Part shown: positions 33,901 to 48,114 of the stretch, piece by piece
How the letters are laid out: each line of letters opens with the position of its first letter
How positions within the stretch are numbered: position 1 is the stretch's first letter
DNA from: Bugulina stolonifera
Taxonomy: Eukaryota > Bryozoa > Gymnolaemata > Cheilostomatida > Bugulidae
Length of the DNA: 64,000 nucleotides
Assembly: GCA_935421135.1 (NCBI GenBank)
Contig: OW285189.1
Span: 16,513,072 to 16,577,071 of the forward strand
Reading direction: 5' to 3'
Position numbers and translations under genes: made by a program
The notes under the pieces: generated by a model
What the model was told of the DNA's origin: nothing
The model's input: the letters and a program-made list of their open reading frames with translations, nothing else
The model's database searches: none

Positions 33901-34615
33901 TGTGACAATTCTGTTATAGGATCTGAAAGCTACCTGGTATGATTCAACGTACATGTATATGTACATGTAAGTTATTGTTACCTTTGGTGATGAATTATAC
34001 ACAAATTTGAGTTCTGTAATGTGAAGCTTACTGTAGCCAGTAAACCTTATATACATGTACATAATATATTCTGAACAATTATAGCTCCTGTACATGTAGC
34101 TACAGTAGCACCAGTGTCATAGTGCATGTACATGTACATGTACATTATTATCGTTGACAGCTACTTTTCATACAACCTGACAGTACCGTGGTGGAGGTCC
34201 TTACGGCTACTTTGAATTTTTGTCCTCTCTTTGCCATTCTTCGACTAATTAACTATTGGTTTGTTTGTTTCATATAACTAGCAGCATTTTTAGTGCTAAA
34301 TTCATTTTATACTATTCATTGTAGGTTATACTGTATACTCTGGCTGTTGAATGTGGAAGCTTCAACACATTTATATTATACTGGAACATCTTGTGTAATG
34401 TCTGTGTGTTACCGTGTAGAATAGTAATCCTTGTTGTTGGGTAAACACAGTGCAGGCATGATAGCTCAGCTGGTAAAGAGGCTTAGAGGTGGGCACTGCT
34501 GATCCTTGTGAAGCCAAAAAAATTATTCTCAGAATTTGTGACAAGACCTGTGATTGGTCTGATGATAACAGCAATAGCTTCATATTAGCCAATCATGATC
34601 TGATAATAGATAACT
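30950..34615. other. 3' flank of copy B and 5' flank of copy C
   Basis: It is paralogous to 17690-19531 and then, without interruption, to 27237-28620 and 33840-34600 of the other units. It includes the empty Polinton site at 32612-32617 and the empty SINE site near 32050. An A-box-like ATAGCTCAGCTGGTAAAGAG lies near 34459. No coding frame is supported. Confidence 0.6.
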
Positions 34616-34618
34616 ACA

Positions 34619-34725
34619 CCTATATATATTTCTCTATTGTACATGTATATCTAACATTTAGTTGATAACCAGCATTAGCACTAGACTTCTGCTCATCTAA
34701 TCTGAATCAGAAGAGTTAAGTGTAG
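34619..34725 (+). promoter_or_regulatory. TATA element and non-coding exon 1 of copy C
   Basis: TATATATATTTC begins near 34619, and the shared untranslated exon ends at GTAG|GTAAGT (34725/34726). A small ACATGT insertion lies between TATA and the conserved exon, so spacing is slightly longer than in A and B. Confidence 0.55.
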
Positions 34726-35049
34726 GTAAGTCTAATGTTTATCAGAGATTGTGAGTAAATAAGTACATGTATATAAAATTGTATATAAAAGTATATATGT
34801 ATAAAGTATAAGTATACAAGTATATAAAATATAATATAGTCATATATCTGAAAAATATCTTTGATCACAAAAGTTGTGGCCTCGACTAGTAGCTGGGAAA
34901 CTTGATAATCATTGATTGGACTAAAAGAACAATTTATTTTTTTTAAAACGTAGAAGCATGTGCTTGTTATAAAATTGAAAAATTTTCTAAAATGCTCCAA
35001 CTTTTAATATTGCAGACAGACAAGCCAACAGGAGCTCTGCATTTACAGA

Positions 35050-36594
35050 ATGGCTAAATCAGATGGGCTCATAATATGTGCTTGTGTTGTATTTATGGTT
35101 TTGATTGTGAGGATATCTGCCAATCCAGGTAAGTAAAGTTACTGAAACAAAACAGTCTTATCTGTCTCAATATATACTATAGCCCAAGACAATATTTTGA
35201 CATTTCAAACGTTGTGAGATTTTATCAGTGAGCAAGACACTAAAATTAATCTAAAAGTGTTTTCATTAGCAAGAAGATTATGCAATAATTACAGTATGTA
35301 TATGTACATAATTGTAACCCATTATATACAGATGATCCGATATGCAAAGATATGACAAGGTGGAAGCCTGTGGCAGACAATTCTGTCCTGCCTCAAGATG
35401 TCACTAAAACAGTGTACTTGTCAGATACGAACCCAAAACTCTACACATTTACTACTCACGCAGATGGAAGGAGAATAGCTAATGGTGTGTGAGAGAATGA
35501 ACAGCTTTACAGAGAAGCTTGCACGTAAGTAATTATTGTATCCAAATTGTCTTGGATGATGTAGTCTACAGTATTAGCAGTCAATCTATTTCCACACATA
35601 AACATTAATGATTTATTTATATACACACGTCATGGGCTGAGATATACAATTGTTGTAAAGATTTTAAAAGTCTTGTTGGCTTCCATTGCCAAATAACTCA
35701 GATATTGGGCAGCTTAATGTCCATTGGTTTAAGCAGGACAATGGCTCGAACCTTGAAATATTGTCCTGTATCAGAGAGTATTCACTGGTCAATTGTAGGA
35801 TGGTGGTCTGTACACACATGTGCGTATATAATATAGCAGGCAATCTCTACGTTAAAAATATTTTTCCACAAAAAATTCAGAAAAAATATCAGTCAATATT
35901 TAATTTCGCCTCGTATATGGTATTTTGGTGAGTGCTGTTCGTAACAGCTACCTGAATTACAAGGTTTTGATCCTTCGATGTAGCAGATGTCTACAGGAAT
36001 GCACATTGTTCCATGTTTGAGCTGTCATAATATACAATGTACATGTACATGTATTTTAGAGAGGTTTGTATAAATGAGAGAGGATTTCAGTGCAGATTTG
36101 TGGCATTTGTATATCCATACATTTGTCTTTTGACTGAGCATACAAATAACTCTCAGAAGAATTCTGGATTTAGTGAAAAACTTTACATTGTACCAAGAAT
36201 CTGCCTGCCAGGTGAGTAAAGCAAGAATATCTCAAATGGACAGTGTGCTACAAAATGAAAATAATAATTTAACACTCATCATGTTAACTGCATACTACGT
36301 CCTACATAAACAAATGATGATATTCCAGCTTTCAGTTTATTCACATTTACTCTGTTTACAGATGATGGTTGTCGGAGAGCCGGTGACTACTTTGCTGATA
36401 GCTTTAGCCGCTGTTACTTCTACCGATGCACGCACCTGTTTGGACCTGTCACACTACGAGCCACTAGACACAGGTGTCCTAGTGGAACACTAACCAGAGA
36501 GGACTTTCTACTTAGTAGTGGTCAGTCGTCTACTAACCCGTGCTCTGAACATGGTACACGATGCATGAGACCATTCCCAGCGTTTGCTCCATGA
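35050..36594 (+). pseudogene. Secreted cysteine-rich family protein, copy C, with a nonsense codon
   Basis: Exon layout is as in copy B: 35050-35128, 35332-35524, 36060-36211 and 36362-36594. All splice sites are kept and the exon lengths are identical (79, 193, 152, 233). At 35490-35492 the codon is TGA where A, B and D have AGA (in IANGV[R]xNE). This would stop the protein at about 78 residues, before the second and third domains. Downstream exons otherwise look normal apart from substitutions (for example RCYFYRC, STNPCSEHG, PAFAP), some of which may reflect relaxed constraint. One substitution would explain the stop, so it could also be a sequencing error or an allele. Confidence 0.85.
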
Positions 36595-37511
36595 GTTTAG
36601 CAGTTTGTGTTTGCTAGTACAGCGGACCAGAACATTTGTCCAACATTTGAACATTTGTCTAACATTAATTTGTTTAACACTTTCAATCAACGTCACATAC
36701 AAGCTATTGTTACAGTGTCCGAATAATTGAATTCTTTTTATATAATATCTACATGCAACTTTCAGTAATGGCGTAGTCTGAGCGGGCGAGAGAATACAAC
36801 TTCATAGTAAGCATCTAAATCAAACACTGATATCCTAGAAGGTAGATGCAGTGTAACTCCAAATTATGTTACTACTCTATATTACACCAGCTATTGTAGT
36901 ATACATATATACATTGTATGATATACATTGTAGTTATGTAGACTAGTTACATTTTCAAGGGTGTCTTACATGAAGGATATACCCACATTAGCCTGTAAAA
37001 TACAATCTAATTATAGCCCTGGAATGTATCAAGGGAAATTAAGTGAAAAATAAAATATACCAAGTTACCTGTATAACCAAAAGAAGCAAAGTTCGGAGCT
37101 CACAATGGCTCAAAATCAAAGACAATTGAACATGAATCATAAACAGTTTCTGTACTTGGATAATAGTTCCCATTGTTCTATTTACTAAAGTAAATATGTG
37201 GTAGCCTACTGTGTGACAATTTTTCTAGTAGTAACAGTGTGAATACGCACTATTGTATGTGGGTAACTATTGTAAAAGTGGTAAAACAAATTACACCATG
37301 TACATGTACAAAGTAATTATCATTGTTCATAGAGGTGGAATGCATTCACTTCACCAAAATATACAATAATTTTGTTCAAAAATTATATTCTTTTTTATTA
37401 GTCTTGGAGTTATGTTTTCCTGATCTGTGAGAATAAGGAAACAACAGGGTAGGCTGCAGCTTGTTTCAAGGCTTTTTGTAGCTTACATGTACATGTACCA
37501 GTGAGCAAAGA

Positions 37512-37633
37512 CAGATTTTGCTGTTGTTATACCTCAGCTAACTTCACTAAACACACATATACATGTAAATGTACATGTACATGTATATTTGTGTTTAGTA
37601 AAGTAAGCCGAGGTATAACAACTCCAAAATCTG
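37512..37633. repeat. Fold-back hairpin of about 120 bp
   Basis: CAGATTTTG...GTTGTTATACCTC is inverted to the right as GAGGTATAACAAC...CAAAATCTG, with TTCACTAAACAC facing GTGTTTAGTAAA. The loop is ACATGT-rich. The copy behind gene D (55265-55410) has a longer loop but the same arms. It is either a very small MITE or a source of a hairpin RNA. Confidence 0.75.
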
Positions 37634-39197
37634 CATATACATGTATTATGTATATATTCAATCAAACAGCATACTATTTAGGTGTTTCACATTTTATCAG
37701 TGCAGCTGAGAGTTATCCTTGGGAGAACACCTTGAGAATACTGTGTATTCACAGCAATGTTGGTATTTGTGTCCCCTAACAGCCTATAAATATAAGAGCT
37801 TTCATTGAGGATCCTGCTGTCCCTTCTCTGGGTCTTGAAACTGACATTTATATTTATTTTATATGTTTAGATTCCATAATAATGTTACACAACACCAAAA
37901 CATGTTACAAAATACAAATCACCCTTTGCACAACATGAATATTCACAGTTATTAGAATATCTATTTTATATCTTATATAATAATATAATCACATCCATTT
38001 GCACCACTAGCATATTATTTCAGAAAAATAAATTTTTTTTGTTGATTTTCTCATTTTTTTTGTATTTTGTCGATTATTTTTGCTAATTATACAAATGTGT
38101 ATGTCAACCTAGGACAAAAATATCTTTTTATAATGCATAGGGGTTCAAAAAAATGTGATATGTTATCATCTTTCTTGATCCATGTAAATATTCCAACCAT
38201 TTTTGCCATTTATAAGTCGGAGTTGAATGAGCTCCATTGTCACATCTTTATCACAAGAGACTTTTTACCTATCTAATTTATTTTTAGGCTGGCCCATAAA
38301 ATATAGTAGATAAAAAAAAATATTTTTATTTATTTCTGCTTATACAATTATATTATTCGTTGAATAAATATATTATTTATTATCATTGATGTTTTGCTTT
38401 AAAACAAAACAATTATAGGTTAGTTACAACTATTCAACCTAGCTTAACTTGCCACAAACTCATTTAACTGAATGAACTGAACTGGCTCTTAGGCTCTCCT
38501 GTACCCACATATGCCAGTATTGTGCTTGGTGGCCCTCAAACCCCCACCTGGAAGGGACGCTGCAATGTATCGTGACAAGGTACGAAGCGTGCCACACATG
38601 AACACTGAAGTTTTACCTTAAGAAAACTCCAGCTATATTATATTCTGCACCACCCTCCCACCATTCAATAATGCATAATACATATGCTAATTTTATAGAA
38701 AATCCCATGTCAATATCTTTAAGTCAGTGAATTTCATAAATAAAATATTTTCCCTGCCTCTACACCTTATATTATCACATCTACACTATTTCGAATTTGT
38801 CTACTCTTCGCTCATATCTTCAATAAAGGAAGTATAACTCCTACTGTTGAATATAATTATATATTATGTAAGTTGCAAGTTGTTTTTTCTTACATATAGG
38901 CCTACTCTATCTGAGTGAAGACAACTCTTACATCATTACCAGCGATGATGATGTATGGTTATACATCGAAATATAAGGAGTCAACTAAAATATAAAAATG
39001 CATCTCGTTTTATTGTTCATCATTAAGATACTCACTTGCACTAACATTTTCCAACTCTTACATATACTTTATCCTTGAAACAATCTCTTGTGAACTTCTC
39101 CCAAAAAAGGTACACCATTTTCTAAAAGTTCAACACAGTTATTTAACACACAATAGTATTATGGTTTTTGTACCAATGTTATAAAATGGCGGATATC

Positions 39198-39439
39198 AGG
39201 CATATTCGGATATTGCACTGTGAAGCTTTATAAAAAACAATGTGCGGCGATAACAATTTATTTAATTCAATAATATGCCGCTAGCTATAACACAAGGTTT
39301 AGGTGTGCCTGGTAATAATAATATTTATTAACAAGGGTATTCCCCTTCAGAGCAAGCATCAGTCAAGCCTGAATGATCAAACTGTTTTCGGATATTTAAA
39401 ACAGTCCTATATGAACCGGTATAGTTTCCAAATATGCCT
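39198..39439. mobile_element. 242-bp MITE with AGGCATATTCGGA ends
   Basis: The ends are AGGCATATTCGGA and TCCAAATATGCCT. The same 242-bp unit lies at 56993-57234 in the duplicated flank. A diverged copy lies inverted at 40791-41058. There is no coding capacity, and the target duplication is unclear. Confidence 0.65.
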
Positions 39440-40330
39440 AGTATGCACAAAGCACTGTTTTTGACCTTCGACCCCTGCCGATTTTCATCATGTGAGATGT
39501 AGTTACATCTTCTGTAAGTTGTTTAGCACATTTAAGATTTTGTTTAAAATTGTGTCAAAGAATTCAGCTAAATTAGATATAGTCCTGCTATAAAGTAGGC
39601 CCACACGACATACTACAACACACAGGATCAATCAAAGCTAAGACTAATAGATTTCTGGAGAAAGCTTATTAAAATCATGAAATTTTACTCTATTGGCTGG
39701 TGTAAAACATTCCACTAAAATGAATTACTCTCCAGCATTAACTTTTGTTCTAAGGCATTATATCTTATTCTACACGTAACAGCTATTATTATCCAACGCG
39801 TCTGTCCCAGCATGAAAATGACCTATCTTTATAAATTTTTTTGGTTGATTTGGTGTTCTACCTGTCCCCTGACCATGTTCTGGAAACATGGTGGTGATAG
39901 CATAATTACTTCGTATTTAAACTGAGAATGCAAACAACCTATCTGGCAGCCACTGCTCACATCTCAATAATGAATTAACCTATCTGGCATCAACCAATCA
40001 TAATACTTGATTTATCATGACATTGCATTATACTTGAAGTTAGTGCAGCAAACATACAGCATAGCAGTATTAGATGATCCATGACCAATGTAAAAGTTAT
40101 AACAAAACAGCAAGTAAACCGATAGAATATTAAGTTTTCATAAATTTGGAGTCATATTGGCCAAATCTGAAACAATTTATTATATGGTTGAACAAATTAC
40201 TATATTATTATCAATATATACTGCACTCTTGATGTAATTAACGGAACTAATGCTGGACACCACTTCCACAACATGTTCCATCATGTAAATTGAGCTGGGC
40301 TAATGATAGGTCTCTAGGCAGAGAGAAATG

Positions 40331-43300
40331 TTTTATTAATCCCAATAATGAATAATCAATCACAGCAGCATGGTGGTATCAGAGTTATCACAGACATGCA
40401 ACTGTTCATATAAAAATGAAGCATGATAAAACAATGTATAAAAAATGGTAAAATGTTTTATTTAGAGAATATCCTGTAGCGTCAGTATCATGCCTTCAGA
40501 AATCAGTCTGAAATTCTCACTCATTGAATTATTGTCGTCATTTACCAGATTTAGCACAAGGTTTCTGGTGCATTTGCCTATAAATGCATTCAAGTGTCCG
40601 ACATTATTTACATGTAAGCTTAATTTGTCATCATTTTTGGAGAGAGTTCTTTAGATTCTTGTTATCTCTGGAGTGAACACTAGTAAACAATATTGGCAGA
40701 CAGTAGGTTAATTCACGGGTACTGCTCACTGTCGAAGGTACTTCATGTAATCACTACATTGTACCTGTATATACTGATATAGTAGTTGGTAGGCGTATTC
40801 GGAAACTGGTACTGGTTCATATAGCACTGGTCTAACTATCCGAATACAACTTGAGCGTTCAGGCGTGACTAGTGCTTGCTCTGAAGGGAAATCCCCTCAC
40901 TAAGTGAATATACATTGGACTTTATAGTTTATAATATTATTATTGCCAGGCACGCCTTGCCTTGCGTTATAGCTAGCGCTATATTATTGATTAAAATATA
41001 TTGTTATTGCCGCAGATTGCTATTTATAAGCTTGCACGGTGCAATATCCGAATATCCTATTATCATAAATGTAGTTGATAAACCTGTTGTTGATGTCTCT
41101 ACATCTAGTCAGTTAGTGGTGGTGCTATAAGGGATATCTATCACCATTAACTCCTCTGATACTTCCCCAGGATTTGACTGAACCTCCCTCATTGTCTTAA
41201 TCCCCAGCATTCCTCCTGGGATTTAATATTAAAACAATTCCACTGTTTCCTCATTTAATTCGTATTATAACAATAAGCTGGAAGCTTCCACAGGGCTGCT
41301 TAGATGATGAATTGTGGTGTGAAGATGCTTCCCATGTGCAACTGGTTGAATATTGCACTATACTATTTGCTGAAATATAATTGCTGTTGATCCCATGTGA
41401 ACATAGGGTAATTGCAGTATGCATGCTTTTCCTTCATAGAAATGCAAGCCCCAACAATGTCACTCCTTTTATTTTCACTTTTTATTTGGCTGTTAAAGTG
41501 AAATCACATCAAAGTGGATAAATCTCCACCATTTTATCATCACTGAGCTAAGCTCAAGGATAGGGGGTGTAAAGGCAAGATTTTATGGGTAAAGCCTGAT
41601 CAGTCACAAACACATATCCAATGCTTCAAGGAACGTAATTACACATGTAGAAAATATTGAACTGTAGCATGAGATCTGGATAGACTGAGTAGCTGAGAAA
41701 TACCAACTTAGCATTCGATGAATCAGGGCCGGCTGTGGAACATTTTACTGTTGGCCTTATATAGCTTAATCACAAATAGGCTATAATCTGATCGATATTT
41801 TGCATGAGGGCTTTCAATGGAACCCCTCACTGATTGGTTACTACAATGATTATCACTGGTTAGTGTTTCATCACAATGTTAGCAAAAACCTCTTATTGGA
41901 TGCAAAAATATTCAATGACATGATTCGATCAATCTTCATGACGTGTTAATTAGCACTTCAAAATTATTCCACATAAAAATACAGGCACATTGATATGTGT
42001 CAGGTAAACATACACGTGGAGGTGTTGTCTTGAATGAAGAATACAAATATATTTTTTCTTAAGTCGTGTAATTTCCCGTTACAATATAGCCGACAAAGTT
42101 CTACATAATAATACACTACTTTATACTCGTCAATAACTCAATTCCATTTCACTTTCCAATTGTTACTTTTAATTTATTACTGGAATGTATTTCCATGTAA
42201 GTTTTTACCAGAATATAAAGTATGAGACAGCGCCGAGCTAAAACTGCAGCTGTGCAATTCAAGGGAAATAGAATTGAAATATAGCAATATACGTGTACAG
42301 GGCAACAGTTTTTAGAATAAAAATAATTTTCAAACTATCCTACGGAACTAAACCAGTATTGGATGGGGTAGGTTGACCACAAGAAACAACGTTTTACCAC
42401 TGTTCATGTGCCATGTATCCTTTGGTCGATGGATATGGCTTAAGAGGATTGGTCAGTTTTCCATCCAATAGGATAGCTTGTGTCTACATAACCTTTAACC
42501 ATCTTCATCTTCAAAGCATAAAAAGTGGAACTGAATTTCTATTCGTGAAAGACGATCCTTTGATTACGCAATTTAATTTTGAAATATTACAGATTCAACT
42601 TACATCTTATGTTTCTTTTCAACTACGAAAAAGAAATCATTATGACAGATTCCGGGATCATGTGCAGCTGATGTGATTGCCTAAGGGGCAAGGTCATAGT
42701 CTTCTCGTTGGATAAATAACACATGCTTGTGAGATGATTTGAATTAGGTGATAGAGGTTAGTTTATTTGGTGTAAAGTTCAACAACAACCTGTATCGATT
42801 CTTATCTTACTAACCTACAATGTAGAATGTGTTGCCTTTGTCACACTAGTATTAGCTGCCTTTAAAAATCTCAACAGATAAGTTTTGAACCAATGTTGTA
42901 TCCAGCTAGAGAGCCCGGTGAAGTAACCGAACCAAATCGCCCGATCAGGCACCTAGATCAAGTACCTGGATCAAGTACCCGGGCCAGATACCCAGGCTAG
43001 GTATCCATCATGAGATAAGGGAGAAGCCCCTTAGCAAATATTTAGTCTTAAATTTCTCCACTTTGGCAAATTAATATCAAGTTCCCATGAATGCAGATGA
43101 CATATCTGAAAATGGACTCGTATAACGTATATGTGTATGAAACAAAGTTTTAGTCAAATTCTAACAGACCACTTGATGCTAGGCAGGGTATAATGTGAAA
43201 ATTTATTGTAACTAAATTTACATTTACAAAAGCGTTGCATTAGTATTAGTTTCAAAAACTAATTCTAGTAAAATGTTTTTTATAAATCCGCGCTAGTGCA

Positions 43301-43560
43301 TGGATATTAAAAATTATAAGTCAAAAGATGATTGGTAGGCTTTTCATCGAATCATGTTTGACTGCTGGTGTTGGTACGTACAAAAAGTTAAATTTTAAAA
43401 TACGAATAAACTGCTATGTATTGTTTGAACTTTACAAACCTCTACAGAATTTTGTTAAACCAATTAAATTAAAGAAGACAATTACTGCCAAGGCACTAGT
43501 TTGCCTTTAGTTTTAGCTCGATGGAGGTTAAGGCTATAATGTTAATATAAGAAATGTCCT
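40331..43560. other. Unique intergenic DNA between units C and D
   Basis: It holds the inverted MITE at 40791-41058 and short imperfect repeats of the type GATCAAGTACC near 42950-42995. The small reading frame at 42413-42676 has no signal peptide, domain or splice context. I see nothing else. Confidence 0.45.
40791..41058. mobile_element. Diverged MITE copy, inverted relative to 39198-39439
   Basis: It begins AGGCGTATTCGGAAACTGGT and ends GCAATATCCGAATATCCT. Internal stretches such as GCTAGCGCTATATTATTGA and CAGGCACGCCTTG are reverse complements of the neighbouring copy. Two inverted copies only 1.4 kb apart could pair. Confidence 0.6.
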
Positions 43561-43625
43561 GCATCACCACAGTCCATCACCAACAGTACATGTACATCAC
43601 CACAGTCCATCACCAACAGTCCAAC
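43561..43625 (+). repeat. Short tandem duplication (CATCACCACAGTCC)
   Basis: GCATCACCACAGTCCATCAC and CAACAGT occur twice in a row, separated by ACATGTACAT. It sits at the boundary where the sequence rejoins the duplicated unit (CAAACAAGTATTATGGGTGA). Confidence 0.6.
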
Positions 43626-46600
43626 ACAGTTATTTTGTCAAACAAGTATTATGGGTGACTACTGAGGTCGCAATGTTGCAATGGTGATGAACATAAATTT
43701 TGCAAAAATAATCTTTTGATGAACATTGCACGTTTTTGAAAAATTGACGGACATATCCTTTTTTGATATTTCCTACCACCATTGCAGGTTAAAATACATG
43801 TAAGTGTGAAATGTCAGTTTAAACTGGGTACACTAAAAGCAGCTAGAAATTCAAGTACATTATAATAGTTTATAATATATTCCAAGAAACACAATATTTG
43901 CTTCACCCTCTTGTACATGTATGAACTTGTTGGCAGCAAATGATAGTCTTGAAGCAAAAGATGTTGATATTAATTGTGACCACTGAAGCTATAAGTACAA
44001 ATGTAACCATATTGCTCTGTTGGATCTTGTCCCACATGCTGCCTCCCATTTCTGAGTCTCTGCAAAGTTAGGTCTAGCCTATTTATGTAGTCAATCAGGT
44101 AGGTCTCATAGTAAAGGTTTGACTATGTCAGTATCATTGCCATTATTGCACTCATCACATGATCTCAATTCGTGGATACTCAAAAACTATTATTCAAAAT
44201 CTGAAGTTGTCCTCTCTCATGTGTATATTGGTACCATTTGTTTCTCAAAAATTGAGAAAAACTGATATGTGTGTTATACAATCATGTAGGATATATTTTA
44301 TTTGCTGATTTCAAGAAGATACATGTATGATCCTGAATTTGGTATTTTCATATCAGACCACCCACGTCTATGATTACTTCCTACATCATGTATTAATAAT
44401 GTCCACATTATAGACATTTAATACATGAGATAGTAATAATGGATCTGGGTGGTCTGATAGTGCCATTATTGTGCAGATTAGTACAGATTTTAGTCATAAG
44501 ACACTTCTACTACAATGGAAAATAACACGAGATAATTTTGACACTAATCTTGCAGAAAAATGAGTTTTTTATAGAAACTGTATAAACTGGTAGACTTGGT
44601 TGACTTGGTCTAACAGGTAATCTTACAGATTAGTATGATGTGCATCATAACAATGTTATTTCCTTTGAATCATACTTCCTGGTTCATTTATAACTTATAT
44701 TACAATAGAAGCTAATGACAGATTAATCAGATACCTACATGTATTTTGTAATAGAAGGAAATTGTTACAAGAAATACATATATTGCCAATATCTTGGCAA
44801 GCAAAAAACATTTTTGGTGGAAAATACCATTGTATTCTGATATTTAAGGATAGAGTTGTAACAGACGAAATGTGAAATTTGTTCCATCCAAAATCATTCA
44901 TTTAGGTGAAAGATTTTAAAATTTGTAATTTGTAATTTATTTATTTCAAACCAGTTTTGAATTCCTTCTGTTTACCCTGTTAAGCTTTTTTGTAGGGGGC
45001 TTTCTGGGCTCTCCGAAGCCCCTCAAAAACCATGGTTTGCTGAGGGGGCTCCAGGGAGCCCCCGCAACAAATTGCCACCTTTCAGTTTATAAAGCAGCAA
45101 TAGCCAGGCAACATACATGATGCATCCTATTAGGAACATACATGTGTACATGTTACCTAGTACACTGTACAGTGTACATGCATATCAATATGCTATGGTA
45201 AACCCCAATGTTGACTGAAGATTCCAGACTATATACATATGACACAGTTATTGTAGTGAGCAGCCAGCTAAGGACCATAGCTAACGTTGCTAGCTGGCGA
45301 GCGTTTAAGAGCCGAAGGCGGACAAACCGTATTTATGAATATGTATAATTACATATATTTGTTTTTACCATTTCCACTCACAGTTATGTTATAGTCGTCC
45401 TTCCTGCCTATTTGTCAGACTATGTACATTATAAGGATAGATTGATAGCTAGTTTACACATTTATAGTGTTTTTCCCTGAGCTAATATGAACATTGCCTA
45501 TTTAATAAAATCTAATGAAGCCTCCACGCTAATGTTTAACTATGACTTGTATAGGACCATCCAATGGTCAATCCCCTCCACACAAGAACCCTCCCCCATC
45601 GAAAGTGAGTTTCCCACATAAATGAGAGCATCTTGCAGCAGTTGTCGGTTGTTCCTCAGACTTTTAACTAGAAATCTATTTGCCTAGGCTCCTCACAGAA
45701 GCAAACGCCAAGGCAACTAGCATCAGGTCACACCCATGGCCTGATAAACACAAGGGTGAACACTTGGACTTAATCGTGATAATAATAAGCAGCAAGTAGC
45801 TTGTGCTAGTCAATATCATCTATCACTCAGTGCATGTAAAGTGGAAGGCTGATAGATCACTCTCGGTCTTTCCCACATAACTAGTAGTGCACGAAAGAAC
45901 TTTACAATGTAACATCTCAAAGTCAGCAACAAATCAAAGAGAACTGCAAGATGTGGCTTTTAGTTTGAATCAAGATTGGCACTATTTTCAGCATTAGACT
46001 GGTGGCTACTAGCCTGATAACTATTAAAGGCTGTGCGGGATTCCTTCGATAGCCTCTCTTCTTATAGACACTATAGCCTCTAACCTGCACATCTATACAG
46101 TTGGTCTTCTACTGGAATCAGTTGCACCTAGACCCTATGTTATGTTATATCAAGGTAGAGAAAAGGAAGGCACAGCGTAATTGACAAAAATGCCAAACGA
46201 GAGACAGAAATTCAGCGCAAGGATGACATTTTTTCCATCGTCTGGGAAATCTTAGCAAAATATAATATGTGACTCCAATTGCTTATATATTTATCCTTAG
46301 GATGTTTTGCATGAAAAGAATTTTCCCTTTGAGCAATCGCAGACTTATTTGACATCCATGAAAATACGATTACAGCACCTAATCGCCTAGCACAGTGAGT
46401 GGAACATACTCCCACTAGATCAGCTCAGCAACCTTAAAGAAAAAAGCTTTGCCAGTGAGCAGTAAATATGCTGTGAGCCGACACAAGGCACCCCTCATAT
46501 TACGGCCTACTTGCTATATTATATAAAGTGTTGGAGGTTTGGCCCTCTTTTATATACATGATTATGTATAAATTATGATATTATTTTAGCGAAATCCACA

Positions 46601-47149
46601 AAAAATTGACCATGAGTTCTATAAATGTCAGCCGAATGCAATAGGAGTGCTGTGTGGCATGTGAGAAGGTGAGAGAGGGGAGGGAACCTGAAATATGTAG
46701 GGAGCCCCTCAACTGATCTCACACAGAAGCACTGACTAGCACTGACTATATTATCAAATGTCTATTAAAACTTACATCAAAAATAATTGAATTTGGCCAG
46801 ACTTGTAGTGTATGGTCCAATATCAAATCAATACACGGATGTAAACTTGCAACATGTGATGTCAAAGTTGATTTTGATTTATCGCATCTCCAACCATTGT
46901 GTTAGAATATTAGTTAACCTTTTGATTGTGAAAGGGATTTTATAAGATGATGAAATAGAAAAAAATTATTATTGATAGTTATTGGCACATGTGAGACATC
47001 TGAATCACCTCGTACATCCTTCAGTTTAAATAAAGCTGATCTCTAATTAATAACTATTGAAAAAAACTATTGGAAAGGATGATGTGTAAATAAAAAGACA
47101 TAAGGTGAGTCTGGACTACAAGTATAGCAATTTTAAGGACAATTCTCGG

Positions 47150-48114
47150 TGATGATGAAATCGTTCTGATTAGTTGGCTCTAAAGCGATTTCAGCCTGGT
47201 TATTCTCTTGCTAAAATATTGGGGTGTTTCCAACTCACATAGCATGCAGACTCTCACAATAGCTGCATTGACTCTATATTACTGCATGTACGACTTGCCA
47301 GTCGTCTACTATTGTCATTACTATTATTATCCAAACATGTTGCCTAAACTTATCTATTATTGTTAACTACGAATCGTGCATCATTATAGCAAACTGATAT
47401 CATTGTACTAACTATTCCTAAGTCTTTTGCCTATTATAAAATTATGGCAGATGTCTCAGATTATGCCAGTTCGTATATATGATATATTTCACATGATTAT
47501 AAGCCCTTTTTGTCATTACCGACCCTTTCAAGGTAGGACCTCGAGCACTTTGTTACCTTATCGTCACACCCGATACCTTATCGGGCTTTTTTCCGGAACT
47601 TTGACCGGACCTTTTACCGGAAACTGGTTTAGTATAACAGCAAGCATATTTTCCTATGCTAGTCAGTTATTGATTGCGCTCTAATAAAGCAATATCTCTT
47701 AACTCAACCTACGAGTCTTACTCTTGCAGGCAAGCCGCTCCAGCCTTGGTCCCTTTGGACCTTTAGCGCCCGGGCTTGTCCTCATACTCGTATGAGATTC
47801 TTACAGCATTCTCTATGAGTATAAAACTCGAACCTACATGTAAGTCGATCCTTGACTCTTCAATGAGCCTAAGCATTGGTCCTACGCACCTAATTCAATA
47901 CTAAGAACTTCTACACTCTTACGGGTATAAGCTTTGGACCTACGCCAATCCTTCACCCTTCAATGAGTCTAAGCATCGAGCCTACGTCCTTACAACACTA
48001 ATAAGAGCTGTATAACTGTTCACTTTTTACGTAATGGTGGAAGTACAACTTCCAAGCATTTCCCACACTCGTGTCTTCATCGGCACCAGTGTGACTTACC
48101 TATAAAACGTTACA
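47150..48114 (+). mobile_element. Solo LTR, related to the one at 58380
   Basis: It shares TTGATTGCGCTCTAATAAAG, CTCTTAACTCAACCTACG and ATAACTGTTCACT with the LTR at 58380-59340, in the same order. It contains TCGTCACACCCGATACC and CCGGAAACTGG blocks. It ends GTTACA. No primer site or coding sequence follows, so only the LTR remains. The left end is approximate. Confidence 0.6.

Larger units (their letters stand above)
36595..40330. other. 3' flank of copy C, duplicated behind copy D
   Basis: About 3.7 kb matches 54656-58135 closely and in order, but has no long counterpart behind copies A and B. C and D, with their 3' flanks, are therefore each other's closest relatives. AATAAA occurs near 37047 (GAAAAATAAAATATACC) and could end the transcript. 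The stretch contains a fold-back hairpin (37512-37633) and a MITE (39198-39439), both also present in the D copy. Confidence 0.65.
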
